Shown here: piece by piece, positions 17,306 to 24,989 of the stretch
How the letters are laid out: the number at the start of each line of letters is the position of its first letter
How positions within the stretch are numbered: position 1 is the stretch's first letter
Origin: Acidobacteriota bacterium
GTDB taxonomy: Bacteria; Acidobacteriota; Terriglobia; Terriglobales; Acidobacteriaceae
Assembly (NCBI GenBank): GCA_016196065.1
Contig: JACPYL010000008.1
Span: forward strand, 496,001-560,000
Reading direction: 5' to 3'
DNA length: 64,000 nucleotides
Notes under the pieces: model-generated
Database searches by the model: none
Told to the model about the DNA's origin: nothing
The model's input: only the letters and a program-made list of their open reading frames with translations
Position numbers and translations under genes: made by a program

Positions 17306-18458
17306 AGACCTTCACCTGATCGTAGGCGTTATGAAGATAGCCGCTCGGATTCCAGACGGCGGCATCCGGCTGCACTCTTCCTTGACTGTCGGTAGCGCGG
17401 GAGAGGATCACGTAGTCGCCGCTATTGGAGGGCTTCCACGCGTAACTCCACAGCCGCCAAGCGTACTTGGCATGATCCTTGCCGAGTTCCGCGGGAACCC
17501 ATGACGCTCCACCATCGGTCGATATTTCAACCTTGGTAATGTCGGCTTCACCGGCCCAGGCCACACCCTTGATCTCCTGTTTGCCGGGTTTGAGTTTCGC
17601 TCCGTCGCTTGGACCGGCGATCAGGGACTTCACGGTGAGGCCAGTAACGGAATGCGTGTCCTCGGGCTTCACCGCTTCGCCAGGCTTCACCGGATTATTG
17701 GGAAGCCGGTATCCGGGACTCATGAAATTCCCTTCCGCGGGCTTATCGAGTACGGTGATTTCCGTGAGCCACTTGCAGGACGCCGCACCGGCCCATCCCG
17801 GAGTCAGGGCCCGAGCGGGAAATCCATGATGACCAGTAAGAGGCGCATCGTTCATGTGAGTGGCGATGAGAGTGTCAGCATCAATCGCTTTTTCGATGGG
17901 AATGCTGCGAATGAATGGAGGCACCTTGCCCAGAACTTCGTCGAGTCCGCGAAACATGACATGCTTGCCGGTATCTTTAACGCCGGCTTTTTCCAGCAGT
18001 GTCTTCAGGCTCGGTCCGGAAAACTTGGCATTGCCAACCGCTCCCTTACTCCATTGAATTCCCGGAACCTTGGGATTCTGCAATGACCGGCCATTGCCCG
18101 CGCATTCCATGGCATTGGTCACAGAGTGGACGGGAACCTTCTGCAGGTCCGCCAATGTGAACGTCTGCGGCTTTTCCACTTCGCCGCCGATCGTCAGCTT
18201 CCATGTGCTGGCATCGATTTTTGCCGGGGCGAACATGTGGTTGCGAACATAGAAGTGTTTGACCGGGGTAATCCACTCGGTCATGAGTTCCACCGGCATC
18301 TCCAGATCGAGAAAGCGATAGGAACGGACAATCATGCCGTCTTTGCCCGGCACGGGGATGGTCGAGGCGTCCGTCGCCCACGCAAGCACCGGACTGGCTG
18401 CTCCCGCGGCAAGCGCCGCGGCGGATGCAGCTTTAAGAAAATCACGACGGGAAGTCAT
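17292..18458 (-). CDS. Tat-exported sulfite oxidase-family molybdopterin enzyme (SorA-like)
   Basis: 388 residues from the ATG at 18458. The N-terminus TSRRDFLKAASAAALAAGA is a twin-arginine signal. The oxidoreductase molybdopterin domain follows, with NAMECAGNGR placing the molybdenum-ligating Cys at about residue 119, GAVGNAKFSGPSLKTLLEKA and GHHGFPARALTPGWAGA. The C-terminal half is the Mo-co dimerisation (Ig-like) domain (VEISTDGGASWVPAEL). Probable reaction: sulfite to sulfate in the periplasm, passing electrons to the cytochrome encoded next. It could act on another small oxyanion or S-compound. Confidence 0.85.
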   Translation of the reverse strand: MTSRRDFLKAASAAALAAGAASPVLAWATDASTIPVPGKDGMIVRSYRFLDLEMPVELMTEWITPVKHFYVRNHMFAPAKIDASTWKLTIGGEVEKPQTFTLADLQKVPVHSVTNAMECAGNGRSLQNPKVPGIQWSKGAVGNAKFSGPSLKTLLEKAGVKDTGKHVMFRGLDEVLGKVPPFIRSIPIEKAIDADTLIATHMNDAPLTGHHGFPARALTPGWAGAASCKWLTEITVLDKPAEGNFMSPGYRLPNNPVKPGEAVKPEDTHSVTGLTVKSLIAGPSDGAKLKPGKQEIKGVAWAGEADITKVEISTDGGASWVPAELGKDHAKYAWRLWSYAWKPSNSGDYVILSRATDSQGRVQPDAAVWNPSGYLHNAYDQVKVYVQA

Positions 18459-18483
18459 CAAAAAGGGCCCCCAGCGCACAAAC

Positions 18484-18501
18484 CCTACTACATCAGTAGA
18501 G
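18484..18501. promoter_or_regulatory. BlaI/MecI-like operator upstream of sulfite oxidase gene
   Basis: CCTACTACATCAGTAGAG at 18484-18501 has the TACTAC-N-GTAG dyad typical of BlaI/MecI/CopY-type repressors. On the minus strand it falls between TTGCCT and TAGGGT hexamers spaced 18 bp, 26-50 bp before the gene start. No BlaI-type regulator is encoded in the window. Confidence 0.45.
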
Positions 18502-18584
18502 ATTGAGGCAAGCTGTTTTTGCTCTTCATCACCAATTCGCTGCTCGCGTAACGTCGCGCATGCCCTGGGCAGATAGTTACAGCC

Positions 18585-18616
18585 AAAATAAAAAACGCCT
18601 CGAAATTAAGAGGCGT
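18585..18616 (-). terminator. Rho-independent terminator of glutaminyl-cyclase-like gene
   Basis: Arms ACGCCTC (18595-18601) and GAGGCGT (18610-18616) around an 8-base loop, followed on the minus strand by TTTTTATTTT. Orientation fits the end of the transcript from the gene at 18729-19772 and separates it from the sulfite oxidase operon. Confidence 0.75.
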
Positions 18617-18662
18617 ATTCCAGGAGTGGACAGGAGGAAACGGTGGAGGCGAACCACCTAAT

Positions 18663-18683
18663 GTCTACTATATCGATAGACAT
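18663..18683. promoter_or_regulatory. Second BlaI-like dyad
   Basis: TGTCTACTATATCGATAGAC has 7-bp perfect arms (ATGTCTA/TAGACAT). Its core CTACTATATCGATAGA matches the first operator CTACTACATCAGTAGA at 13 of 16 positions. It lies about 180 bp further from the sulfite oxidase gene, beyond the terminator, so it may serve as a distal looping site or be a relic. Confidence 0.35.
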
Positions 18684-18728
18684 TATGGCAGTCAAGAGGA
18701 AAATGGCTCAGGCGCGTGAAAAGGCCGG

Positions 18729-19772
18729 TTAGCGGCGGTCGATCAACCGCAGGGCTTCCAGCGTGGCATTGCCGACGATTTCCAGGCTGCGTGGGCTCAG
18801 TTTATCGAGCGTATCCTGCGGCGTGTGGTGGAAGACGTTGTCGTAGCCGTATTCCAAGTCGATCACGTCGAGGCTGGGCACGCCGCGCTTCACGAACGGC
18901 ATGTGGTCATCTTCCACCGCGCCGGAGAGACCGTAAAAGTGAGACTGTGCTCCGCCACGTTCAGCAGCCGCATACATCAAATCGAGCAGCCATGGAGTGG
19001 AATTGGTGTCGCGCAGAATATTCAGATCGGCGTCCCCGATCATGTCCATGACGAGCAGCGCTTTGATTTTCTTCAGCGTGCCGTCTTTCTCCCACTGCTC
19101 GGCCAGATGACGCGTGCCGTAAAGACTATCGGTGTCCGACCACTGCCGCACCGCTTCTTCTCCATCGGTCCAGACCAGCCAGACGCTGTAGCCATCGCGC
19201 TTCTTCCCGCGCAGATGGTTCGCATACTCGATCAGAATCGCAGCCGACGAGCCGCCATCGTTCGCGCCAACGAACCCCGTATTGCGTAGAGGATAGTTGG
19301 TGTCATAGTGGCCGAGGATCACGATGATGCCATCTTTCGTCCCCGGATATTTCGCGATGATGCTTCGCACCGGGAACTTCCCTTCCACGGTCTCAGCAGT
19401 AAAAGCGTCGTCCTCGACCTGATCGCCTTTCAGATGCGATGTGATGTAGTTCTCAACCTTCTTATGGTTCTCGCTGCCCATAGGCCGCGTTCCGAAGGCG
19501 ACGATGTCTTTGATGTACTGAAACGTGCGTTTGGAGTCGATCTGCGGTGCGGGGCCGGATTCCGGTGCGGCGGTATCGACGGAGGCAGCGGCCGGTTCAG
19601 GCGCTGCACTCACGGCGGGATTCGCACTTGCTTCCGGCGCCGAGGGAGATGCTTTGCTGCATGCAGCGGTGTTGAGTACCAGCAGCGCAACGCATAACCA
19701 CAAGGAGGATAGGAGATCACAGGGGAAAGCGATTCGAACACGTTTCATGTTGTATTTCCGAAATAACGGCAT
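18729..19772 (-). CDS. M28-family zinc hydrolase, glutaminyl-cyclase-like lipoprotein
   Basis: 347 residues from the ATG at 19772 (AGGG seven bases upstream). Lipoprotein signal ending LNTAAC, then an Ala/Pro/Ser linker. The catalytic domain shows ILGHYDT and GANDGGSSAA (metal sites) and WTDGEEAVRQWSDTDSLYGT, followed by RHLAEQW. The latter closely resembles glutaminyl-peptide cyclotransferases more than typical M28 aminopeptidases. A late FHHTPQDTLDKL supplies the final His. It could form N-terminal pyroglutamate on exported proteins or be an aminopeptidase; I favour the cyclase-like group. Confidence 0.75.
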   Translation of the reverse strand: MPLFRKYNMKRVRIAFPCDLLSSLWLCVALLVLNTAACSKASPSAPEASANPAVSAAPEPAAASVDTAAPESGPAPQIDSKRTFQYIKDIVAFGTRPMGSENHKKVENYITSHLKGDQVEDDAFTAETVEGKFPVRSIIAKYPGTKDGIIVILGHYDTNYPLRNTGFVGANDGGSSAAILIEYANHLRGKKRDGYSVWLVWTDGEEAVRQWSDTDSLYGTRHLAEQWEKDGTLKKIKALLVMDMIGDADLNILRDTNSTPWLLDLMYAAAERGGAQSHFYGLSGAVEDDHMPFVKRGVPSLDVIDLEYGYDNVFHHTPQDTLDKLSPRSLEIVGNATLEALRLIDRR

Positions 19773-19803
19773 TGCTTTTCCCTGCCCTCTGTAAGCTCTG
19801 TTC

Positions 19804-20601
19804 TTAAGATTTCTTCTCTTGCCGCTTCTTGCGCTGCGCAGGATGCACAAGCCACGCGATGCCGATGCTGAGGATGTAAAGCGCCACCATAGGCGCCGCG
19901 AAAATGCACATGTTCAGGATGTCGGTGGTGGGCGTGAGGATGGCGGCAACGACAAAAAGTGCGAGGATCGCATAGCGCAGGTTGCGCCACATCCACCCTG
20001 CAGTCACGATTCCCATGAGCGACAGGAAGAACACGAGAATCGGCATTTCAAAAATCACGCCGAGTCCGATGATCACCGCCAGAAACAGCGAACTGTATTC
20101 GCCCAGCGTGATCATGGGCTGAAATTCTTTCCCGTAACCGATCAGAAACACGAGCGCCTGGGGAAGAACGATCCTGTACCCAAAGTATCCGCCGGCGAGG
20201 AACAGCGCGACCGTTGAAAGCATGAACGGCAGCACGTAACGTTTTTCATTCCTGTAAAGCCCGGGGGAAATGAACAGCCACACCTGGTACAGCACAAACG
20301 GCGACGCCACGAACAGCCCAGCCATCAGGCCGACCTTCATATACAGGTTGAAGGGCTCGGTTGGATTCAGGTAGACGAGTTTTGCGTCGATCCCGTTTTT
20401 GTGAAGAGCCTCCAGCACGGGACGCTGCATGACGTCATAAATGCGCTGGGCATAATTCCAGCACAACAGAAAACCTCCCGCCATGGCGACAATCGAGTAA
20501 ATGATTCTCCGCCGCAATTCCTCAAGATGTTCGAGGAAACCCATGGTGGGCATGTCGTCTTTCACGGGATCGTCTGCGGAGGACGCAGTGGCCTCAGGCA
20601 T
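19804..20601 (-). CDS. tatC: Sec-independent protein translocase TatC
   Basis: 265 residues with six helices. The N-terminal signature FLEHLEELRRRIIYSIVAM and the conserved PTEPFNLYMKVGLMAGLFVASP loop bind twin-arginine signals. The C-terminus is basic (RKKRQEKKS). It overlaps tatB by 8 bp. A twin-arginine substrate (the sulfite oxidase-like enzyme) is encoded about 1.3 kb downstream. Confidence 0.96.
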   Translation of the reverse strand: MPEATASSADDPVKDDMPTMGFLEHLEELRRRIIYSIVAMAGGFLLCWNYAQRIYDVMQRPVLEALHKNGIDAKLVYLNPTEPFNLYMKVGLMAGLFVASPFVLYQVWLFISPGLYRNEKRYVLPFMLSTVALFLAGGYFGYRIVLPQALVFLIGYGKEFQPMITLGEYSSLFLAVIIGLGVIFEMPILVFFLSLMGIVTAGWMWRNLRYAILALFVVAAILTPTTDILNMCIFAAPMVALYILSIGIAWLVHPAQRKKRQEKKS

Positions 20602-20956
20602 CGGGCGCTACCTTGGGCATGGTTGGAGGCTCCGGGTCGGAACCAGATTCATGCGTTCCAGTTTCCGCGGCCTGTGCCTCCTCAGCAGCCTTGAGCCGCT
20701 CCGGCGGCGGGGGATTGAAAATCCGGTTCGCCAGGGAATTGAGCGGGGCATGCAGCGGCGGCAGGATCTGCGTCTGCACGCCGGCATCGATCGAATTGAT
20801 CTCGGATTCGATCTGAGCTTTGAACTCATTGGAGGCGCGTTTGAATTCGTTCATAAAGCGCCCGATCTGGCGTCCAACTTCCGGCAGCTTCTTCGGCCCG
20901 AAAATCAGGAGTGCCAGAATGAACAGGAACACCATCTCTGAAAAGCCCAGATTCAT
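20594..20956 (-). CDS. tatB: TatA/TatB-family translocase protein
   Basis: 120 residues: single N-terminal helix with FSEMVFLFILALLIFGPKKL, an amphipathic helix (GRQIGRFMNEFKRASNEFKA) and a long Pro/Glu-rich tail. The acidic residue early in the helix and the tail length favour TatB over TatA. The start is the ATG at 20956; the frame extends upstream without family support. Confidence 0.85.
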   Translation of the reverse strand: MNLGFSEMVFLFILALLIFGPKKLPEVGRQIGRFMNEFKRASNEFKAQIESEINSIDAGVQTQILPPLHAPLNSLANRIFNPPPPERLKAAEEAQAAETGTHESGSDPEPPTMPKVAPDA

Positions 20957-21068
20957 GCAGTCATCATAAATGCCTCGGAAGGGCGACGGCAACGAGAGCC
21001 ACAACAAATGGCGATCGCAGGCATTCGCCCTCAAAAACCCAGGTTTCTCAGCCTACTATTTCTGATTC

Positions 21069-21680
21069 CTATCGCGCGCCGAACGTGTACCCCAGTGAAA
21101 GACCATAGCGGACTGCCCGTCCGGAACTGAACTCCTGGTTGTCGTTGACCAGGTAGAGATGCGCCTCCGGGCGCACAAAGAAGTTTCGGGTTGGATACAC
21201 CTTCAGCCCAACTCCAAAGTGCCCCATGAAATGGTTGACGGTTACGAAGTTCTTGCACGTATTGAAATCGCAAACCTGAGTGGGTTGGTAGAAACGCGTC
21301 GCCTCGGAACCGAGTCCCGCGAGCAATTCCATGTATGTACGATCCGTCAGCTTAGGCGCATAAATCGCGTTGAAGTCGTAAAACATCGGACGATCAGGCT
21401 GAATTCCCTGCCAATCCCCGCGTGTCGCCTTCCACGCAAACTCGCCCTGAATACCAAGGTTCTTGTAAAACAATACGTCCGCGCTGAAGCTCGGATAGGC
21501 GCCTCCGGTAAGGGACTGCGGCGTGTGATTGCCATTGGCTTCGTTGGCAGACGGCGCCGTCATCGTGTTCATTCCGAAGGCAACGTCAATCTGCTGTTGC
21601 GCGGACGTGAAAGTGCAAACCACTGCGAGGAAAGCGCAAGAGAGTACAAGCGAGCGCAACGACAGGCTTTTCTGGTGCAC
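21069..21680 (-). CDS. Outer-membrane beta-barrel protein
   Basis: 203 residues from a GTG at 21680, five bases after GGAGG. Signal peptide (SLVLSCAFLAVVCTFTSA), then alternating aromatic/hydrophobic strands (SFSADVLFYKNLGIQGEFAW, HFGVGLKVYPTRNFFVRPEA) and a terminal GLSLGYTFGAR. The pattern fits small opacity-like or porin-like barrels of unknown role. Two Cys lie in the loop QVCDFNTCK. Confidence 0.7.
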   Translation of the reverse strand: MHQKSLSLRSLVLSCAFLAVVCTFTSAQQQIDVAFGMNTMTAPSANEANGNHTPQSLTGGAYPSFSADVLFYKNLGIQGEFAWKATRGDWQGIQPDRPMFYDFNAIYAPKLTDRTYMELLAGLGSEATRFYQPTQVCDFNTCKNFVTVNHFMGHFGVGLKVYPTRNFFVRPEAHLYLVNDNQEFSSGRAVRYGLSLGYTFGAR

Positions 21681-21815
21681 ACACACCTCCGCAAGAACGG
21701 TCTTGCTTTGAAGTTGGATGCCGGCGGGGTACAGACTGGTGGCCAAGTCGAATGACTCGAGGGTAACCGGAGAGCGATCGTGGCAAGGAACTAGGCTTCG
21801 TCTCAACAGCGGATG

Positions 21816-23144
21816 CTAGTAAGCCAGCAGAATCCGCAAGTCACGGAGATTGTTGCCGGTCGCGCCAGTCACGATGGCATCGCCCAGGCCTTCAAAAAGG
21901 GGATAGGCGTCGAAGGCGGCGAGAGCTTTCCTGATGCTCTCCTGATTTGCGGCCCGATCCAGAGTTGAGCCGTCGACCACAGCGCCCGCTGCAGGACTAT
22001 TGCCGTCGATGCCATCGGTGCCAGCGCTCAAGACCGTGATGTCCTCTCCTGCAATCTTGTCTGCGCAGGCTAGCGCGAATTGCTGATTGCGGCCGCCCGT
22101 GCCGCCGTTACGCACGTTGACGGTGACTTCACCGCCGGAAATGAGGCAAACCTTCGAGACCGACTTGCGCAGGTCGCGGACTCTCTGCAGCAAATATTCC
22201 GCCACTCGCTCGTAGTCCCAATCATCGCAGGAATTATCGACCTCCACCGCAAAGCCCGCCTGCGCCGCGGCCTTACTGGCTTCCTCCACTGCGACCTGGT
22301 TCGAAAGTACGGTCCACCACCGGGCTCGCACGAAGGCTGGATCGTCTGATTTTGGCGTTTCCTCGATCACGTGCTGGCGGAACAGGTCAGCGACCGATTT
22401 GGGGAACTGGTCGATCAGCCCATACTTCTCGACAATCCGTTCGCAATCGGCAATCGAGGTCGAGTCTGGCATGGTCGGACCGGAAGCGAGCGCGTCGGGA
22501 GTCGCGTCGGGCACGTCTGACACGAGGATCGAAACTTGCTGCGCCGGATAGGCCACCTGCGCGAGCCTCCCTCCTTTCACCGCCGACAGATGCTTGCGGA
22601 CGGCATTGATCTCCGCGATCGGCGCTCCGCACAGAACCAGCGCGCGATAAGTCGCCACCAGATCGGGCAGCGATATTTCGTCGTCCATGGGCTTTTCGAC
22701 GATGGATGATCCGCCGCCCGAAATCATGAAGATCACGAGCGCTGCCGAATTCAGAGAGTTCAACGACTTCAGAATCGCATCGGCTGCACGAATCGACTCG
22801 GCAGTCGGCGTGGGATGGCCCCCTTGAAAATAACGGAAGCCGCGCACTTGGCTGGACGGCTCGACCGACGAAGCGACAATGCCCTCAAACCGGCTACCGG
22901 CCTGCGCTTCGAGCCCCGCCACCATCGTATGAGCGGCTTTGCCGATCGACACGACGAACACTCGGGAAAAAGAATCGAGATCGTGCAGATCGTCGCCAAT
23001 GCGCAGCACTCCGCGCTCGCAACTCACCTGGCGGGCAAACGCGCTCTCAATCGCCGCATTCTGCAGCGCGGACGAAAAAATCCCACGTGCAACTTCGCGC
23101 ATGTGACGGAACTGTTGCTGTCGTTCGGGCATGATCTCCGTCAT
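21816..23144 (-). CDS. Glycerate 2-kinase (MOFRL family)
   Basis: 442 residues: N-terminal GCK domain (VVSIGKAAHTMVAGLE, FMISGGGSSIVEKP, INAVRKHLSAVKGGRLAQ, VSDVPDATPDALASGPTMPD) and C-terminal MOFRL domain (CLISGGEVTVNVRNGGTGGRNQQFAL, LSAGTDGIDGNSPAAGAVVD). Catalyses ATP-dependent phosphorylation of D-glycerate to 2-phosphoglycerate. TATAAT lies 7 nt before the ATG with no ribosome binding site, suggesting a leaderless mRNA. Confidence 0.92.
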   Translation of the reverse strand: MTEIMPERQQQFRHMREVARGIFSSALQNAAIESAFARQVSCERGVLRIGDDLHDLDSFSRVFVVSIGKAAHTMVAGLEAQAGSRFEGIVASSVEPSSQVRGFRYFQGGHPTPTAESIRAADAILKSLNSLNSAALVIFMISGGGSSIVEKPMDDEISLPDLVATYRALVLCGAPIAEINAVRKHLSAVKGGRLAQVAYPAQQVSILVSDVPDATPDALASGPTMPDSTSIADCERIVEKYGLIDQFPKSVADLFRQHVIEETPKSDDPAFVRARWWTVLSNQVAVEEASKAAAQAGFAVEVDNSCDDWDYERVAEYLLQRVRDLRKSVSKVCLISGGEVTVNVRNGGTGGRNQQFALACADKIAGEDITVLSAGTDGIDGNSPAAGAVVDGSTLDRAANQESIRKALAAFDAYPLFEGLGDAIVTGATGNNLRDLRILLAY

Positions 23145-23205
23145 GCGGGAGATTATAGGGTAGAGCCGCCGTCGCGACGGCTATCGGACGGGCCTGACCT
23201 CGGCG

Positions 23206-23871
23206 CTACGGACGAATCGTCACCATTTCGCTGACCCACTTTTCGATGGTCTCGCGCATTTCTTTGAGACGTCCTTCAAAAAAATGGTCGCCTGCCTCGA
23301 TGCGCACGAGCTTCTTTGGTTCCGCAAACGTATCCACGAGCGCTTCGAGTTTTCCCGCAGGACCAAACTGATCCCGCGATCCGCTGACAAAGAGTTTCGG
23401 CTTGGCGCACGAGCGCAGGAATTCAAAGTCATACACTCGATCGTCCACCGGCGTTGCAGGCAGGCCTAATCCAATCAGTGAAGTCACACGCGGGTCCGGA
23501 CAAGCAGCCCGCAGGCCAACTGCCGCTCCGAATGAGAAACCGGCAAACACGACCGGCAGCGAGTATTCCCTTTCGATCCAGTCGAGGGCAGTGCGAACAT
23601 CATCCAATTCGCCCACCCCATGGGCGTACTCGCCTTCGCTGAGCCCGGTGCCGCGGAAATTGAAACGCAGAACGGGAAATCCAAAGTGATGCAGCGCCTT
23701 CATCGTGTGAAAGACGACTTTGTTGTGCAGCGTCCCACCGTAGACGGGATGAGGATGACAAACCACCGCAGCGTGAGTTCCATTCGCCGATCCCACGTTC
23801 AACAGCGCTTCGAGTCGCCCGGCAGGGCCTTCGAGAAAGAGCGAGCGGATGCTGTTGGGCTCGGGGTGCAT
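23206..23871 (-). CDS. Alpha/beta hydrolase (CHPHPVYGGTLHNK family)
   Basis: 221 residues. The early VVCHPHPVYGGTLHNKVV and FNFRGTGLSEGEYAHGVGE are hallmarks of a widespread small hydrolase family. The nucleophile elbow is GFSFGAAVG; the acid is probably the Asp in VSGSRDQFGPAGKL and the base His lies in AGDHFFEGRL. Cytoplasmic, substrate unknown. The start codon abuts a GTCGTT-type repeat. Confidence 0.8.
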   Translation of the reverse strand: MHPEPNSIRSLFLEGPAGRLEALLNVGSANGTHAAVVCHPHPVYGGTLHNKVVFHTMKALHHFGFPVLRFNFRGTGLSEGEYAHGVGELDDVRTALDWIEREYSLPVVFAGFSFGAAVGLRAACPDPRVTSLIGLGLPATPVDDRVYDFEFLRSCAKPKLFVSGSRDQFGPAGKLEALVDTFAEPKKLVRIEAGDHFFEGRLKEMRETIEKWVSEMVTIRP

Positions 23872-23908
23872 GTCGCTGGTCGTTTGTCGTTAGTCGTTCG
23901 TCGCTAGT
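23872..23908. repeat. GTCGTT-family repeat directly before hydrolase start
   Basis: GTCGCTGGTCGTTTGTCGTT followed by AGTCGTTCGTCGC, the same words as at 7008-7059 and 7454-7482. It begins at the base immediately upstream of the hydrolase ATG, leaving no room for a Shine-Dalgarno motif. Confidence 0.65.
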
Positions 23909-23976
23909 ATTGCAGACTCTCCCCACGAACTGCCAATGACTAGCGATGAACCGCCGCCCACTGCTACGCTCTTTGC

Positions 23977-24972
23977 ATGGACTTGTTCGCACTCACCCGC
24001 CGCCTCGTGGATATCGAATCGACGACTCCCCATGAAGAGGCGGTCGGATCATTTCTATTCGAAGAACTCGGCCGCCGCGGATTCGAAGCCAGCAAGATGC
24101 CGGTCGACGGCGCACGCGTCAACGTGCTCGCCACCTCACCCGGACATCCACGCCCGGACATCGTCTTCTCGACGCACATGGATACGGTTCCACCGTTCAT
24201 CGCATCGTCCGAAGACGACCACCGTATTTGCGGACGCGGCTCGTGCGATGCCAAGGGCATCATCGCCGCCCAGATTCTGGCCGCCGAGAAATTACGCACA
24301 GAAAAAATTTACGTAGGCCTGCTGTTCCTGGTTGGTGAAGAGCGCGACTCGATTGGAGCAAAACTCGCCAACCAGTCTCCCATCGGATCGCGCTTCATGA
24401 TCAACGGAGAGCCCACTGAAAATCGTCTCGCCATCGCCACCAAAGGCGCACTGCATGTGGAACTCACCGCCCGCGGAAAGATGGCGCACTCCGCGTATCC
24501 CGAACTGGGTGAATCCGCGATCGACAAGCTGGTCGAAGCATTGCATCGCCTGCAAGCCATGAAACTGCCGGAGACTCCGGACGTCGGTCCCAGCACAAGG
24601 AACGTAGGATCGATCCAGGGAGGCCGCGCCCCCAATGTAATTTCCGATAGCGCCAAAGCGGATTTGTTTTATCGACTGGTCGGACCCGCGGCGGACCTGC
24701 GCCGCCAGATTCAGGAAGCCGTCGGCAGCCTGGTCGAAGTCCATTTCACCCGCGAAACCCCCTTCATGCGCTTGCGGAAACTGGAAGGCCTCCCCACCAT
24801 GGTTGCCGCCTTCACCACCGATATCCCATCATTGCCAAACTGGGGAGAGCCGCTGCTGCTTGGGCCAGGATCGATTCACGTCGCCCATACCGAAGGCGAA
24901 TTCATCGACAAAAAGCAGTTGCAGCAAGCCGTCGAGCTATATGCAGCCATGGCCCGGCACTTGCTGAAGTGA
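23977..24972 (+). CDS. M20-family metallopeptidase (ArgE/DapE-like)
   Basis: 331 residues. Metal-binding signatures: FSTHMDTVPPF (His, Asp), GRGSCDAKGIIAAQILAA (bridging Asp) and VGEERDSIGAKLAN (catalytic Glu and metal Glu). The dimerisation domain follows (ELTARGKMAHSAYPELGESA). The C-terminal GPGSIHVAHTEGEFI supplies the last His. Substrate not determinable: acetylated or succinylated amino acids or dipeptides. TACGCT stands 6 nt before the ATG. Confidence 0.85.
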   Translation: MDLFALTRRLVDIESTTPHEEAVGSFLFEELGRRGFEASKMPVDGARVNVLATSPGHPRPDIVFSTHMDTVPPFIASSEDDHRICGRGSCDAKGIIAAQILAAEKLRTEKIYVGLLFLVGEERDSIGAKLANQSPIGSRFMINGEPTENRLAIATKGALHVELTARGKMAHSAYPELGESAIDKLVEALHRLQAMKLPETPDVGPSTRNVGSIQGGRAPNVISDSAKADLFYRLVGPAADLRRQIQEAVGSLVEVHFTRETPFMRLRKLEGLPTMVAAFTTDIPSLPNWGEPLLLGPGSIHVAHTEGEFIDKKQLQQAVELYAAMARHLLK

Positions 24973-24989
24973 GCATTTAGACTGATGCG

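Noticed and set aside
18661-18732. 23-codon frame starting in the second BlaI-like dyad
   Set aside because: No good ribosome binding site; overlaps a regulatory dyad and the end of the neighbouring gene.
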